From contig NZ_OY782186.1 in assembly GCF_963677685.1 (NCBI RefSeq), positions 2,604,001 to 2,668,000 on the forward strand: DNA of 64,000 nucleotides, written 5' to 3'. The DNA comes from an uncultured Bacteroides sp. (GTDB lineage Bacteria > Bacteroidota > Bacteroidia > Bacteroidales > Bacteroidaceae). The stretch's first letter is position 1, and each line of letters begins with the position of its first letter. The notes under the pieces were generated by a model. That model made no database searches and was not told where the DNA came from. It worked only from the letters and a program-made list of their open reading frames with translations. Of the stretch, positions 54,054-63,008 are shown one piece after another. Made by a program: the position numbers and the translations under genes.

Positions 54054-55091
54054 TCACTTTTTTATAAATTCAAAAATAAAAAAATCAAACATATCATTCA
54101 TGTTATTAATTTCATGCATATATGCTATAGGTATAAACGTACAATGATTTATGGTATTACCTTTTCCCCCTAAAATCGTTTTAACTCTTATTTTACGATC
54201 ATCCGAAATTCCAATTACACTTCTTTTTAAACGAACATAAACATAATACCCCGATTGGGTACATTTATCACTAAATTTGCTAATCAATTGTTTCTTATTT
54301 AGACTCCCATGTCTTTTCCATGACTCTATAAATTTCATGAGTTCATCTACACTTTTAACTTGAAGAATGTTGTCTAGATCACCAATTAACTTAAGCATAA
54401 AACTAACCCAGCATCTATGCAACTCATTTAAATCATATTCATTATTAGACTTTCGAAAAAAAGAAGAAAATGGACAATACCCAAAACTGTCCTCATCAAA
54501 AGCGATATTATCTACCAAAAATTCTTTTAAAAAACTTTTTTTCTGGCTACTTATCAAACTCAAAAAACTAGAATTCAGCTTTTGGGATCTAAACTTAGCA
54601 ATATTTAAGACTTTGTATTCAACAGCAATATCAACCAATATATCCAGAATAATCTGTTCAAGATTACTAATATTTGTATGCACTAGTGCACTATATCCTT
54701 CCTTACTTCTATGCCAAAGTTTTAGTTCAAGATTTTGATTATCTACTTCACACTTAACAATAAAATGAATAGAATTGTTTAAAACCCATTGTGGATCATC
54801 AACCTTTTCCTCAGGCATACCGTAATTAATCAGTAACCTTATATTTTTTTTGTATGCATACTCATTGCATATATATGAAATCAGGTCAACATCATGTCTA
54901 TCTACGGTAAAAAAATTTAAACGTTCAATTAACTTCGCATTTCCCATACAAAGCTGATTATATTTATCACAAGCATTTCTTATTGATAAATTAATATCTG
55001 CGATTTCAGAAAATGAGAGATTTTCTTCTTGAGTAACTTCTATAAATGGATTAGAGAAAAAAATATATCTAGTAAATTGATCGTTATTCAT
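54054..55091 (-). CDS. Protein of unknown function, first gene of operon
   Basis: A 345-residue protein without signal peptide or TM, of mixed alpha/beta composition. No motif is recognised. The N-terminal part begins RYIFFSNPFIEVTQEENLSF and has VDRHDVDLISYIC. The C-terminal part has a basic beta-rich stretch (YYVYVRLKRSVIGISDDRKIRVK) and a His-containing loop (GNTINHCTFIPIAYMHE). It leads a three-gene minus-strand operon with 4-bp and 2-bp gaps. The very AT-rich composition suggests horizontal acquisition. Confidence 0.7.
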   Translation of the reverse strand: MNNDQFTRYIFFSNPFIEVTQEENLSFSEIADINLSIRNACDKYNQLCMGNAKLIERLNFFTVDRHDVDLISYICNEYAYKKNIRLLINYGMPEEKVDDPQWVLNNSIHFIVKCEVDNQNLELKLWHRSKEGYSALVHTNISNLEQIILDILVDIAVEYKVLNIAKFRSQKLNSSFLSLISSQKKSFLKEFLVDNIAFDEDSFGYCPFSSFFRKSNNEYDLNELHRCWVSFMLKLIGDLDNILQVKSVDELMKFIESWKRHGSLNKKQLISKFSDKCTQSGYYVYVRLKRSVIGISDDRKIRVKTILGGKGNTINHCTFIPIAYMHEINNMNDMFDFFIFEFIKK

Positions 55092-55581
55092 AGTTGCAAT
55101 GTTTTAACATAAATCTTTCGCTACAAAAGATCGTGAACACATTTTTTCAAGTATCCACTAAAACAACAATAATGTAAAAAAAAAACATTTATGCAAATAT
55201 ATATAATAATTTCTAATAAATTCATTTTTAGTACATTATTTTTTAAAAGCAGAAAAAATATCATTTAATAATAAAAATATAAAACTGTTTTAAATATAAA
55301 AAACAGAGAAAAAAGTATTAAATAATGGAGGATAATAAGAGATACATTGGGAATGCTTTATCGAAAGATGTACAGATTGCACACCTAATTTCGGTACAAA
55401 AGATTAGAGAAATGCTTAGAGAATCAAGACGTATGTTGTATTCCTGAAATATTTCCACGCACATTACAGATACTAAGAAGTAATAAAGCCATAACTTTAC
55501 CCAGATAGAACGAAAGCTTTATTATAGACAGTGCCTTAATCCGTCTTTCTTTATTCCCTCTTTACAGCCATAAACCTAACA
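55092..55581. other. AT-rich intergenic region
   Basis: Very AT-rich up to about 55320, probably containing the promoter of the operon at 52317-55091. A plus-strand frame of 40 codons at 55325-55447 (begins MEDNKRYIGNALS) has no recognised homologue or signal and may be a relic. Nothing else was seen. Confidence 0.4.
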
Positions 55582-55911
55582 TCAGATTTTACTGGCGATC
55601 GAATTCACAATAGATTTCAATATCTTAATTTTTAACTCATCAAGTTTAATTAAAGCAATACCTACCTGCTTTAATGCTTTCATCTCAACTAACTCTTTCT
55701 CTCCCATTAATAAGAATTCTAAATCATCTTTAGAAATATCTCCGTTAGCTACTTGTAAAGTCCATCTTTCAAGTTTTGGTTTTATTCCGGAGATTAAACT
55801 TTCTGCGTCTTCTGCAGCCTGTTTCTTATAATCTTTAAAAGTCGATGCAGCAATCTCTTTTGCTTGATTTAATAATTCAGTCAAAAGAGAATTAAAATCA
55901 ATTACGCCCAT
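55582..55911 (-). CDS. Small helical protein of unknown function
   Basis: A 109-residue protein, almost wholly alpha-helical by composition, with Ala/Lys/Glu heptad-like runs (LLTELLNQAKEIAASTFKDYKKQAAEDAESL). No signal peptide, no TM. It follows a lipoprotein gene by 17 bp on the same strand, so the two are probably partners. I believe this pair recurs in Bacteroidetes, but I know no function. Confidence 0.65.
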   Translation of the reverse strand: MGVIDFNSLLTELLNQAKEIAASTFKDYKKQAAEDAESLISGIKPKLERWTLQVANGDISKDDLEFLLMGEKELVEMKALKQVGIALIKLDELKIKILKSIVNSIASKI

Positions 55912-55928
55912 AATATTATGTTTTTAAA

Positions 55929-56375
55929 TTAATTCTTTATATCCGAAGCTTTTATTTTATTACTCTCTAAACCAGAAATCTGGTCGAAAGCCTCAGCGAC
56001 TTGCCCTTTAGATTCTGAAATAAAAACAGCACTTAGTTTTCCTAATTTTTTCCACCTTTCAATAAATCCACCTAACAAATGACCATCTTTATTCAAGAGC
56101 TTGTTCCACATCTTTACGGAAATATCATTCTTTGGACGATTCCTTTCGTACTCATAGAGCTTTTGCAAATTAGTTTCTAAATCTTGTACTTTCTGAACAC
56201 AAGTAGTATAGTTATTTATAGCAAGATCCATTGTATTCATTGCATCAACTTTAATTGAAGTTGTTTGAGCATAAGCATACTGATCAAAGCGAGAAATTGA
56301 TGCGCAAGAAGAAAATGCCAACACTATGAGCATAATCATGATGCCATAGGTAAAATGAGATTTTAGTCTTTTCAT
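55929..56375 (-). CDS. Lipoprotein of unknown function
   Basis: A 148-residue protein from the ATG at 56375 (MKRLKSHFTYG). The frame to 56426 adds a second hydrophobic stretch and is less likely. The lipobox is AFSSC. The mature part is helical (SISRFDQYAYAQTTSIKVDAMNTM in pieces; coiled QKVQDLETNLQKLYEYERNRP) and ends in FDQISGLESNKIKA. It forms a two-gene unit with the 109-residue helical protein. Confidence 0.7.
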   Translation of the reverse strand: MKRLKSHFTYGIMIMLIVLAFSSCASISRFDQYAYAQTTSIKVDAMNTMDLAINNYTTCVQKVQDLETNLQKLYEYERNRPKNDISVKMWNKLLNKDGHLLGGFIERWKKLGKLSAVFISESKGQVAEAFDQISGLESNKIKASDIKN

Positions 56376-56484
56376 ATTAAAGAATTTAGATTTATAAAAA
56401 GTATAAACTATTAACAACAAAATCAATATTTCATTTAAGTTATCGCTTGTAATTATCTTTTTTATGATAGAATAAATTCATAAA

Positions 56485-56525
56485 AATATTGAGAGAGGGA
56501 GGCTCTCCAACCTTCTCTCAATATT
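56485..56525 (-). terminator. Terminator hairpin
   Basis: AATATTGAGAGA pairs perfectly with TCTCTCAATATT over a 17-nt loop. On the minus strand a TTTTAT tract follows. It lies downstream of the lipoprotein gene at 56592-57110. Confidence 0.7.
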
Positions 56526-56591
56526 TATCCAATTCAATAAATTAAAAATTAACAAAAAGTAGTAATTTATAGTACATAGGAAATACAAATA

Positions 56592-57110
56592 TTAATCCTT
56601 ACGAATATATTTAAGCAAATATCTTTTATCCGAATTATAGACATAGTGATAATCAGTTGATTTTCCAATTACTTGTACATTCTTATATATATCATATTTT
56701 ACTATAACATTAAAAGCCAAGAGATCATTATTAGTATCATATTTTACTCCAGTAACTGAACATTCAAGCAAATTATATTTTGTGTTGTATGAGCTACTAA
56801 TCTTAATCACAGATATTATTGGATAAAGTTTCTTATTTTTATCATAAGAAAGAGTAAATAACACAGGTCCCTTACTAATCTTATATTCAAAATTTCCCTT
56901 TTCAAAGGCATAGCATACCTCACCACCCGATCCATCTTCATCATCCATTGTATCACCCATATCTCTAAAATTCTGATCAGGAGCTGCTTTACCACTTATT
57001 GTAAGAGGTTCAATAGAAGTATGACTTTCTAAATTCACTTCACGATTATCACAAGAATAAAGACATATAATAAAAAAAAGACTTGATAAAGTTAAAACTT
57101 TTACTTTCAT
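56592..57110 (-). CDS. Lipoprotein of unknown function
   Basis: A 172-residue protein with a lipoprotein signal (FFIICLYSC, Cys20). An acidic low-complexity segment (DMGDTMDDEDGSGGE, about 50-64) precedes a beta-rich domain with many Tyr and Lys. No family is recognised. It is on the same strand as and downstream of the 518-residue lipoprotein (107-bp gap). The terminator at 56485 may end a shared transcript. Confidence 0.65.
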   Translation of the reverse strand: MKVKVLTLSSLFFIICLYSCDNREVNLESHTSIEPLTISGKAAPDQNFRDMGDTMDDEDGSGGEVCYAFEKGNFEYKISKGPVLFTLSYDKNKKLYPIISVIKISSSYNTKYNLLECSVTGVKYDTNNDLLAFNVIVKYDIYKNVQVIGKSTDYHYVYNSDKRYLLKYIRKD

Positions 57111-57217
57111 GACAATTAAAACTTATAAAATTGATTATTAATTAAAAAGTAGGAAATCTATTAATCTAATATTTTTTTCACCTTGAGTCCATATTATATT
57201 AATTATCCTATTTCAGG

Positions 57218-58774
57218 CTAGTACTCCGATGGCCCTTCAGGAGTCGGAGTTAGATATACAAAATAAGCGTTACGATTAGATTGCTTTATATCATTCATAT
57301 TGTCTATACACTTAAAATTAGGTTTAAACACTCTACTTGATAAAACGGTAGAGCCATTTTTGTAAGAAATTTCAATTGTTATACTAAGAAGTATCTCATC
57401 AAAGAAGCTAGAATCTTTTACTACATAATATCTCATCATCCTTTCTATCTCGCTATAAAAGGGTCTACTATATGCTATATAAAAGCCCAAATTAGTTGGA
57501 TAGTATTTGCTTGCTGAAGCTAAGCTAGTAAATAGAGAAGGAGATTGGCTAAAGAACGTTCTTTTTACTATTCTATAACTAGCAATATCATTCATTAAAG
57601 CAGGATTCAAAACTATTAAAGAATTTAAATCTAAATCACCTAGCTGGACGGTTGTTATATCATATTCACGACTATCAGTAGAATTAAATGGCCTCGGGGC
57701 CCTTCTTAGCCTAGAGCATTTATAGTAATTCACTTCAGGTGTAGAACTTAAATTCCATACTCCCAAGTCATTATTGTTATTTAATCTCTTTAGGTCAATA
57801 TTATTAGCTGTGGTTAAAGCTCCTTTTTTTGATGTAAAAGACGTGCCAGTCAATTTAATTTTTCCACTAGAAGTCGCTCTAATTGTTGTCATATTTGTCT
57901 TCGATTTATACAATGAAGTATGTCCCATTATAGCCGATGCAGCAGAAATAGCTGTCGACACAGTACTTAATTGCGGAATTATAGCTGATGCCATACCAAC
58001 AATCTTACCTATACCAGATACCAATGATTTCAATCCTGAAGGTTTTTTAACATTTATAGGTATTATTACTTCGCCAGAATAATCACCCGATAAATTAAAG
58101 ATTGACGTCTCGGTATTAAAACCTTCAATAGAAACTATTGGTGCATTATTCATTGGACTATAACATAATTCAAACGAAAAACAATTCCAACCATAATTTA
58201 ACTGCCCATAATCAAGAGGAGTTACTTCTACAATATTAGATGATGTTGTATAATTCTCTGTAGCCGTCATTGGCTCTTGAATCAAAGTATTAGAACAAAA
58301 TATAGAAGTTGGACTTTTAGCATTTAATGTCCAAATAAAAGTTTGATTATTAATATTTTGCAGATTGTAATAAAACCCTTTGAGAATACCTGTGTATTTA
58401 TTATAGAATAGCATATAATTGGGATAGTCCATATTTTGCCTAATCATTGTATGAGATAACATAGTCCATCCATCTTCTTTCTTAATATCTTGACAATAAC
58501 TCAAAGGAATATTCATGCTATTCCCTTCTTTATAAACCCATGGAGCATCAATTTCCATATTTCCAGGACCATTCAATTTAATAATTTTCACATTTTCCCA
58601 ATCCGTTTGGAGAGCAGGATTACTAACTGATGGTTCATCAGCAGAGAAGGCTCTTGTAGATGCAGTTGAAAGATCCGACGTTTTTAAATTTTCCATCGCT
58701 TGCTGATCGCCACATGATACTAAAAACAGACTTACAGACAGTAACATTGTTAATAAAAAAGTTTTTCTTTTCAT
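57218..58774 (-). CDS. Large lipoprotein of unknown function
   Basis: A 518-residue protein with a lipoprotein signal (LLSVSLFLVSC, Cys21). A low-complexity linker is followed by beta-rich regions. Near the middle, residues about 250-290, lies an unusual Gly/Ala/Ile/Ser-rich amphipathic stretch (SGIGKIVGMASAIIPQLSTV) in an otherwise polar exported protein. The C-terminal half is beta-rich again and ends PTPEGPSEY. No family is recognised. The central segment could be membrane-inserting or a helical spacer. Surface exposure is expected but not shown. Confidence 0.65.
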   Translation of the reverse strand: MKRKTFLLTMLLSVSLFLVSCGDQQAMENLKTSDLSTASTRAFSADEPSVSNPALQTDWENVKIIKLNGPGNMEIDAPWVYKEGNSMNIPLSYCQDIKKEDGWTMLSHTMIRQNMDYPNYMLFYNKYTGILKGFYYNLQNINNQTFIWTLNAKSPTSIFCSNTLIQEPMTATENYTTSSNIVEVTPLDYGQLNYGWNCFSFELCYSPMNNAPIVSIEGFNTETSIFNLSGDYSGEVIIPINVKKPSGLKSLVSGIGKIVGMASAIIPQLSTVSTAISAASAIMGHTSLYKSKTNMTTIRATSSGKIKLTGTSFTSKKGALTTANNIDLKRLNNNNDLGVWNLSSTPEVNYYKCSRLRRAPRPFNSTDSREYDITTVQLGDLDLNSLIVLNPALMNDIASYRIVKRTFFSQSPSLFTSLASASKYYPTNLGFYIAYSRPFYSEIERMMRYYVVKDSSFFDEILLSITIEISYKNGSTVLSSRVFKPNFKCIDNMNDIKQSNRNAYFVYLTPTPEGPSEY

Positions 58775-59041
58775 AATTTAAAAATTGAACAGTTAATAAA
58801 ATATTTATTCAGTAGTCTAGTTTAGTATACTGTATTAAGTGGTAAATATTAAGAAACATTATACCAATTATTAAGCAAGGTTGCAATTTATACATAAAAT
58901 AAAACAAATACAACAAATAATAAATAAATATAGAAAATAAAAGCACACAAGGCTTACTTACAATGTAAAAGAAATCATTATTAATATTTATGCAATAAAG
59001 ATAAACAATAACTTCTACACCATAGCAATAAAATAATTAAC

Positions 59042-59049
59042 TATATTTG
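59042..59049 (+). promoter_or_regulatory. Promoter -7 box (TATATTTG)
   Basis: Exact TAnnTTTG match, 24 bp before the ATG at 59074. It excludes the upstream TTG at 59047 as a start. Confidence 0.6.
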
Positions 59050-59073
59050 CCCAATAACATTACTTATAAGCCT

Positions 59074-59538
59074 ATGAAAATCCTAATATATATATGCTTT
59101 CTTTGCTGTTCTTTTTCAAACTGTAATGCGCAGTCTACGGCTAAGAAATCAAAAACAGATGCAGACGTTGCTATCCAATTCATCAATAGCTATGTTGATC
59201 ATTGCTCTCAACAAAGTTCAACAACTGACCAATGGATTGAAAAGAATCAACTATTAACAAAGAATTTCAAATCTGCTTATAAGCAGCTGGTAGATTCGGC
59301 AAATAAAGCTGATCCGGACCTTGGCTTAGATTTTGACCCAATCTTTGATGCGCAGGATTATCCGGATAAAGGATTTGAACTTGTGTCATACAATGATGAA
59401 ACCGGAGTTGTGACTGTCAGAGGCAAAAATTGGCCTGACTTCATATTGGTGATGAAGATTGCGCATCAAGCCAATAAATATCTGGTTGATGGCTCCGGAA
59501 TCATCAACATACCGAAAAATGATCGAGCGAAGCGATAG
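59074..59538 (+). CDS. Secreted DUF3828-like protein
   Basis: A 154-residue protein from the ATG at 59074 (MKILIYICFLCCSFSNCNAQS). The N-terminus is a signal peptide, possibly with lipid attachment at the Cys in SNC. The mature part looks like a small NTF2-like fold: FINSYVDHC, a conserved LTKNFKSAYKQLVD, DPIFDAQDYPD and a final strand YLVDGSGIINIP. This is reminiscent of DUF3828. It is convergent with the gene at 59547, with an 8-bp gap. The function is unknown. Confidence 0.7.
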   Translation: MKILIYICFLCCSFSNCNAQSTAKKSKTDADVAIQFINSYVDHCSQQSSTTDQWIEKNQLLTKNFKSAYKQLVDSANKADPDLGLDFDPIFDAQDYPDKGFELVSYNDETGVVTVRGKNWPDFILVMKIAHQANKYLVDGSGIINIPKNDRAKR

Positions 59539-59546
59539 TTCAGCGC

Positions 59547-59981
59547 TTAATAAGACAGAAAGCGACGAATGGATGTTGAACCGCCCCCACTCTTTCTGCT
59601 CCCTTCCACATCTTTATATCGAGGTGGCATGGAAGTACTTTCATCCATATCTAACATTTTAGGTGCATCAAATTTCGGTAATTTATCATTTGCTGGAACA
59701 GGAGCTAGTTTTGATAAATTCTGTATGATCAACGGAGCCGAGATCCCGATATTTAAAGCCAGAATAGGACTAACATCCTTTGTTCCATAAAGCGTAGCCA
59801 ATAATCCTCCTGACAAAATGATGAGGACGGTAATAACCCAATAAACTGTAGATTTCGCGTAAAAAGGTAATTCTTTACTTTCACGTATCCTGTACCACTT
59901 CAATAACTCACTCAAAAAGCCTCCAAAAGTACCGCATAGAAACACGGACAAGAAAGTGTTGCATAAAAAATTTGTTTCCAT
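59547..59981 (-). CDS. Small membrane protein of unknown function
   Basis: A 144-residue protein with three hydrophobic segments (about 8-27, 45-65 and 70-90), including LSGGLLATLYGT. A Pro/Lys/Asp-rich cytosolic tail ends SGGGSTSIRRFLSY. There is no cleavable signal. It resembles small phage or accessory-element membrane proteins in layout only. No function is assigned. Confidence 0.6.
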   Translation of the reverse strand: METNFLCNTFLSVFLCGTFGGFLSELLKWYRIRESKELPFYAKSTVYWVITVLIILSGGLLATLYGTKDVSPILALNIGISAPLIIQNLSKLAPVPANDKLPKFDAPKMLDMDESTSMPPRYKDVEGSRKSGGGSTSIRRFLSY

Positions 59982-60235
59982 AGAGTTGAATATTAAGAGT
60001 TCTCGTTTTATACAAATATATAATAAATTTCATACATATTAATAGAATAATAGACAATAATTATTACATAATTATATCAAAAAGTTCGAAACAGCTTTAT
60101 AGAAAGTAGAAAGTAACAATGCATTCACTCTCGTCTTCAAAAATTTATTGGGAAAAAAGTGCTATATTTACACATTATTATGATGGCTCTGACAAGTATG
60201 AGATCATCATCTGATTATAAACTTCTAAAATAAAA

Positions 60236-60670
60236 ATGAACAACGATTTTGATTATGGTTCTGTACCCTTCGGCTATGCCCATTGTTTTAACCACCAATG
60301 CCCTAAAGGGAATCATTGTATGCGCCACATGGTAGCGCTTAATGCCACCCCAAACATCCCTTATATCACTATTGTAAATCCTACTTGCATCCCAACCGAC
60401 GCCAACTCTTGTCCTTACTTCAAACAGTCTCAAAAAATACATGTAGCTTGGGGCATCTCTCATCTACTGGATAAGGTGCCGCACAAAGAGGCGAACATCT
60501 TGAAAGAACTATTTCTCAACCATTTCGGCAGGAATCTCTATTACCGCTTCTATCGCAAAGAGCGTTTCATCACGCCCGAAGAGCAGAATTTCATCCAACA
60601 AGCTTTTACGAAGGAAGGAGTGCTCGAAAAGCCTCAATACGAATCTTATAGCGAAGAGTATAGTTGGTAA
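60236..60670 (+). CDS. DUF6078-family protein
   Basis: A 144-residue cytosolic protein. The conserved N-terminal cysteines (AHCFNHQCPKGNHCMRH) and a later CIPTDANSCPYF suggest a metal-binding knuckle. The C-terminal helical part has the phrase HFGRNLYYRFYRKERFITPEEQ. Members occur as several paralogues in Bacteroides genomes, without known function. It is monocistronic. Confidence 0.75.
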   Translation: MNNDFDYGSVPFGYAHCFNHQCPKGNHCMRHMVALNATPNIPYITIVNPTCIPTDANSCPYFKQSQKIHVAWGISHLLDKVPHKEANILKELFLNHFGRNLYYRFYRKERFITPEEQNFIQQAFTKEGVLEKPQYESYSEEYSW

Positions 60671-60761
60671 ATAGATTATCTTGATAGCTATTCCCTCTTT
60701 GTAACTTTTCAAAGCCATGCTATTTTTTTATGCCGTCTATCATGCTATGTGATTTTTTTTA

Positions 60762-60769
60762 TACCTTTG
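60762..60769 (+). promoter_or_regulatory. Promoter -7 box of the AraC gene (TACCTTTG)
   Basis: TAnnTTTG match, 60 bp before the ATG at 60830. An AAGGAG sequence 9 bp before the ATG is an unusually good Shine-Dalgarno for this genome. Confidence 0.6.
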
Positions 60770-60829
60770 AGAATTAAGATGCTAAAACTTTGTCATAGCT
60801 AGCGTCGGTCAAAAAAGGAGATACGATTT

Positions 60830-61576
60830 ATGAAACATAACGCAAGAATATTTGTTGACCAGGGAATATTAGTATATGCAGGAAAGTCATGTGAAACAAA
60901 AGAGCACAAACATTATGCCATACAAATAGGAATTGTGCTAGGTGGTATCTACAAATTATACATCGACAAGGAAGAGCATACAGATGAAAGCTTTATCATC
61001 CATTCAAATATTCCGCATAAGCATATCTCCATTGATGGAGCATTGCTTTGTATTTTAATTGACCCGACAACAGCGTTGGGTCATACATTAATTTCTAATT
61101 TTCCTGCGCCATATCAACCTCTTCCTATTTCTTCTAAAGCTCTAATGGATTTAAAAGATGAAATTTCACACAACACCCACTCTATTGCCAACTTAAAAGA
61201 TAGAATATTCGAACTCTTAAACTTGGCACCGACGGAAGGAACTACAGACTATCGCATTTCTCTATTAATTGAAAAAATATCATCGGCAAATACTCTTGAG
61301 ATAAATTTAGATACACTGATTAAAGACATTCCATTATCCAAAAGTAGAATTCGCTCTCTTTTTAAAGAAAATACGGGTTTATCAATTCAACGATACATCT
61401 TGTGGATAAAAATAAAAAAAGCATTTTATTATATTATGCAAAATCAAAGTTTGTCTGAGGCTGCTTTTTTAGCCGGATTTGCCGATTATGCCCATTTAAG
61501 TAGAGTTATTCATCAAATATCAGGGCTGGATATGAAGACATTACTAAAAGACAGTTATCTCGTTCAAGATTCTTAA
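60830..61576 (+). CDS. AraC-family transcriptional regulator (short form)
   Basis: A 248-residue protein. The N-terminal half is a compact cupin sensor (HKHYAIQIGIVLGG, FIIHSNIPHKH). The C-terminal 100 residues form the HTH pair (INLDTLIKDIPLSKSRIRSLFKENTG in parts; SLSEAAFLAGFADYAHLSRVIHQISG). It differs from the three efflux-linked AraC proteins. It is 58 bp upstream of the HXXEE membrane protein gene, probably its target. Confidence 0.88.
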   Translation: MKHNARIFVDQGILVYAGKSCETKEHKHYAIQIGIVLGGIYKLYIDKEEHTDESFIIHSNIPHKHISIDGALLCILIDPTTALGHTLISNFPAPYQPLPISSKALMDLKDEISHNTHSIANLKDRIFELLNLAPTEGTTDYRISLLIEKISSANTLEINLDTLIKDIPLSKSRIRSLFKENTGLSIQRYILWIKIKKAFYYIMQNQSLSEAAFLAGFADYAHLSRVIHQISGLDMKTLLKDSYLVQDS

Positions 61577-61634
61577 TTTCCTATACCGTATTTTTGCAAA
61601 CAGAAATTAAATGTTTAATTAAAAATTATCTATT

Positions 61635-62177
61635 ATGATCTTTAACGTAGAAATTTTGAAACAATTATTTTTTGTTATTCCATTTGTATTATTTATACAC
61701 GAGATGGAGGAGTGGAACATATTTCATTATCATCAAAAAAACTATCCAACCGGGGTTGTTAAAGAGAGTATTTTAGGAACCAGACTTTGGCTGTTCTTTC
61801 TAAGTTTTATTGGATTTGCGTGGACTCTGGTTTGTTACTTAATACCTAACTTAACAGTCAGCACCATAATCATGATGTTTTTAGTTGACTTTACAATACT
61901 AAATTCATTGCAACATATTGTTTTGACTTTAAAGACTAAAAAGTACAATCCGGGATTTTTGTTTGGAGGACTTGTTGCAATGTTTGTAGCTGTTGTGTTC
62001 ATAGTTAATGTATTGCATCATGACATCATTCCAACTTGGGGAGTAATCTTATTGTTGTTCTTGATATTTCCTGTATTGATTGAGAGCGTTATTAGTTCTA
62101 AGAAGAACAAATTGCCATTGATGCTAAAGGGAATATTGAAAGTCTCAGATAAGCTTGAAGATTTTATGTCACGCTAA
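61635..62177 (+). CDS. HXXEE-domain membrane protein
   Basis: A 180-residue protein with five to six TM segments. The family signature HxxEE is present in FIHEMEEW near residue 24, and a second conserved Asn/His region is LNSLQHIVLTL. A C-terminal positive tail follows the last TM. The function of the family is unknown. It is downstream of the AraC gene at 60830. Confidence 0.82.
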   Translation: MIFNVEILKQLFFVIPFVLFIHEMEEWNIFHYHQKNYPTGVVKESILGTRLWLFFLSFIGFAWTLVCYLIPNLTVSTIIMMFLVDFTILNSLQHIVLTLKTKKYNPGFLFGGLVAMFVAVVFIVNVLHHDIIPTWGVILLLFLIFPVLIESVISSKKNKLPLMLKGILKVSDKLEDFMSR

Positions 62178-62195
62178 AAAGCTATTTTGTTTTAT

Positions 62196-62223
62196 AGGCT
62201 GAAACAAAGTATTTCAAGCCTTT
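62196..62223 (+). terminator. Terminator of the HXXEE gene
   Basis: A stem with one bulge (AGGCT-GAAA / TTTC-A-AGCCT) just after the stop codon at 62177. The T-run is weak. Confidence 0.5.
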
Positions 62224-62609
62224 GATTATTTAGTTTCGATGCGCTAAACATTTTATTTCAACTTGTGAAACAGTAAGACATGTGTGTATTACCCTAGAAA
62301 TGGATGGGTTATACTGAAAATGCTTTCCTTTCTTCAATCTTATTAAGATTATGAGTTGACTCTGATTAGACTTACTTCTAAATCGGGTTGACTGTTTTTT
62401 TATCTCATTGATAATATCAATTGGCTACCTTTTCTTTTTATTGCTAAGATGAGTTTAGCTTACTACTCTCAAACAATATAAAGTCAAGTAGCCTCTATAT
62501 AACAGCTCCGCTTCTCTGCTTAGTCTTATCAAGGTGTGATGCAAACTTATTATATTTTTTCATGCATACTTCCTTTCAATGACAATTTCCTTATAACTGG
62601 TCCACTTCT

Positions 62610-62760
62610 TTATTGTTCATGCTTAAGTTCTTGTTGCAAACAGGCGATTTCACGCTTTAGTGCAGCGATCTCATCCGGTGAATTTTGAGCAGGATATTTT
62701 TTGATATTCATATAGGCTTTCATTTCAGAATTCAAACTTTCAAAGGTACTAATCCAACGC
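62610..62760 (-). pseudogene. Relic of an IS3-type transposase OrfA
   Basis: The frame reads RWISTFESLNSEMKAYM, then DEIAALKREIACLQQELKHEQ and stop. This is the leucine-zipper-like tail wording of IS3-family OrfA proteins in Bacteroides. Both sides are missing or degenerate. Confidence 0.5.
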
Positions 62761-62940
62761 TATTATGTACTACAAGAGGTCCCTTTTTGCACATAATGAA
62801 CCAAGGGAATCAGGATGATAAAAATACTCTGAAAGAAGCTATAAACAAAACGAATCTGAATAAATGTTTAACTTTTTCATCTTACTATATATTTTAAAAG
62901 GTGATTATTAGCTCAACTTCTCCCAAGTTAAGACAATAAT

Positions 62941-62958
62941 ATACCCATAAATAGGTAT
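62941..62958. promoter_or_regulatory. Candidate TetR operator
   Basis: ATACC-N8-GGTAT inverted repeat (62941-62945 and 62954-62958) overlapping the -33 region of the TetR promoter, a usual position for autorepression. Confidence 0.45.
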
Positions 62959-62980
62959 TGTATAAAAAAGAACAGTGTTC

Positions 62981-62988
62981 TACCTTTG
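62981..62988 (+). promoter_or_regulatory. TetR gene promoter -7 box (TACCTTTG)
   Basis: TAnnTTTG with a -33 TTG at 62958-62960, spacer 20 bp. It excludes the upstream TTG at 62958 as a start codon. Confidence 0.65.
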
Positions 62989-63008
62989 TTGCGAAAATAA
63001 AAAATCAT

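Larger units (their letters stand above)
62178..62957. other. Intergenic region with terminator and transposase relic
   Basis: A hairpin AGGCTGAAA...TTTCAAGCCT at 62196-62223 probably ends the HXXEE transcript. A minus-strand relic lies at 62610-62760. The rest is AT-rich with many stops in all frames. It marks the right part of the accessory region. Confidence 0.5.

Noticed and set aside
55325..55447. 40-codon plus-strand frame as a gene
   Set aside because: There is no promoter box, no recognised family and no partner. It is noted under the intergenic entry as a possible relic only.
62685..62897. 70-codon plus-strand frame
   Set aside because: It is antisense to the transposase relic in its first half and has no signal of its own.
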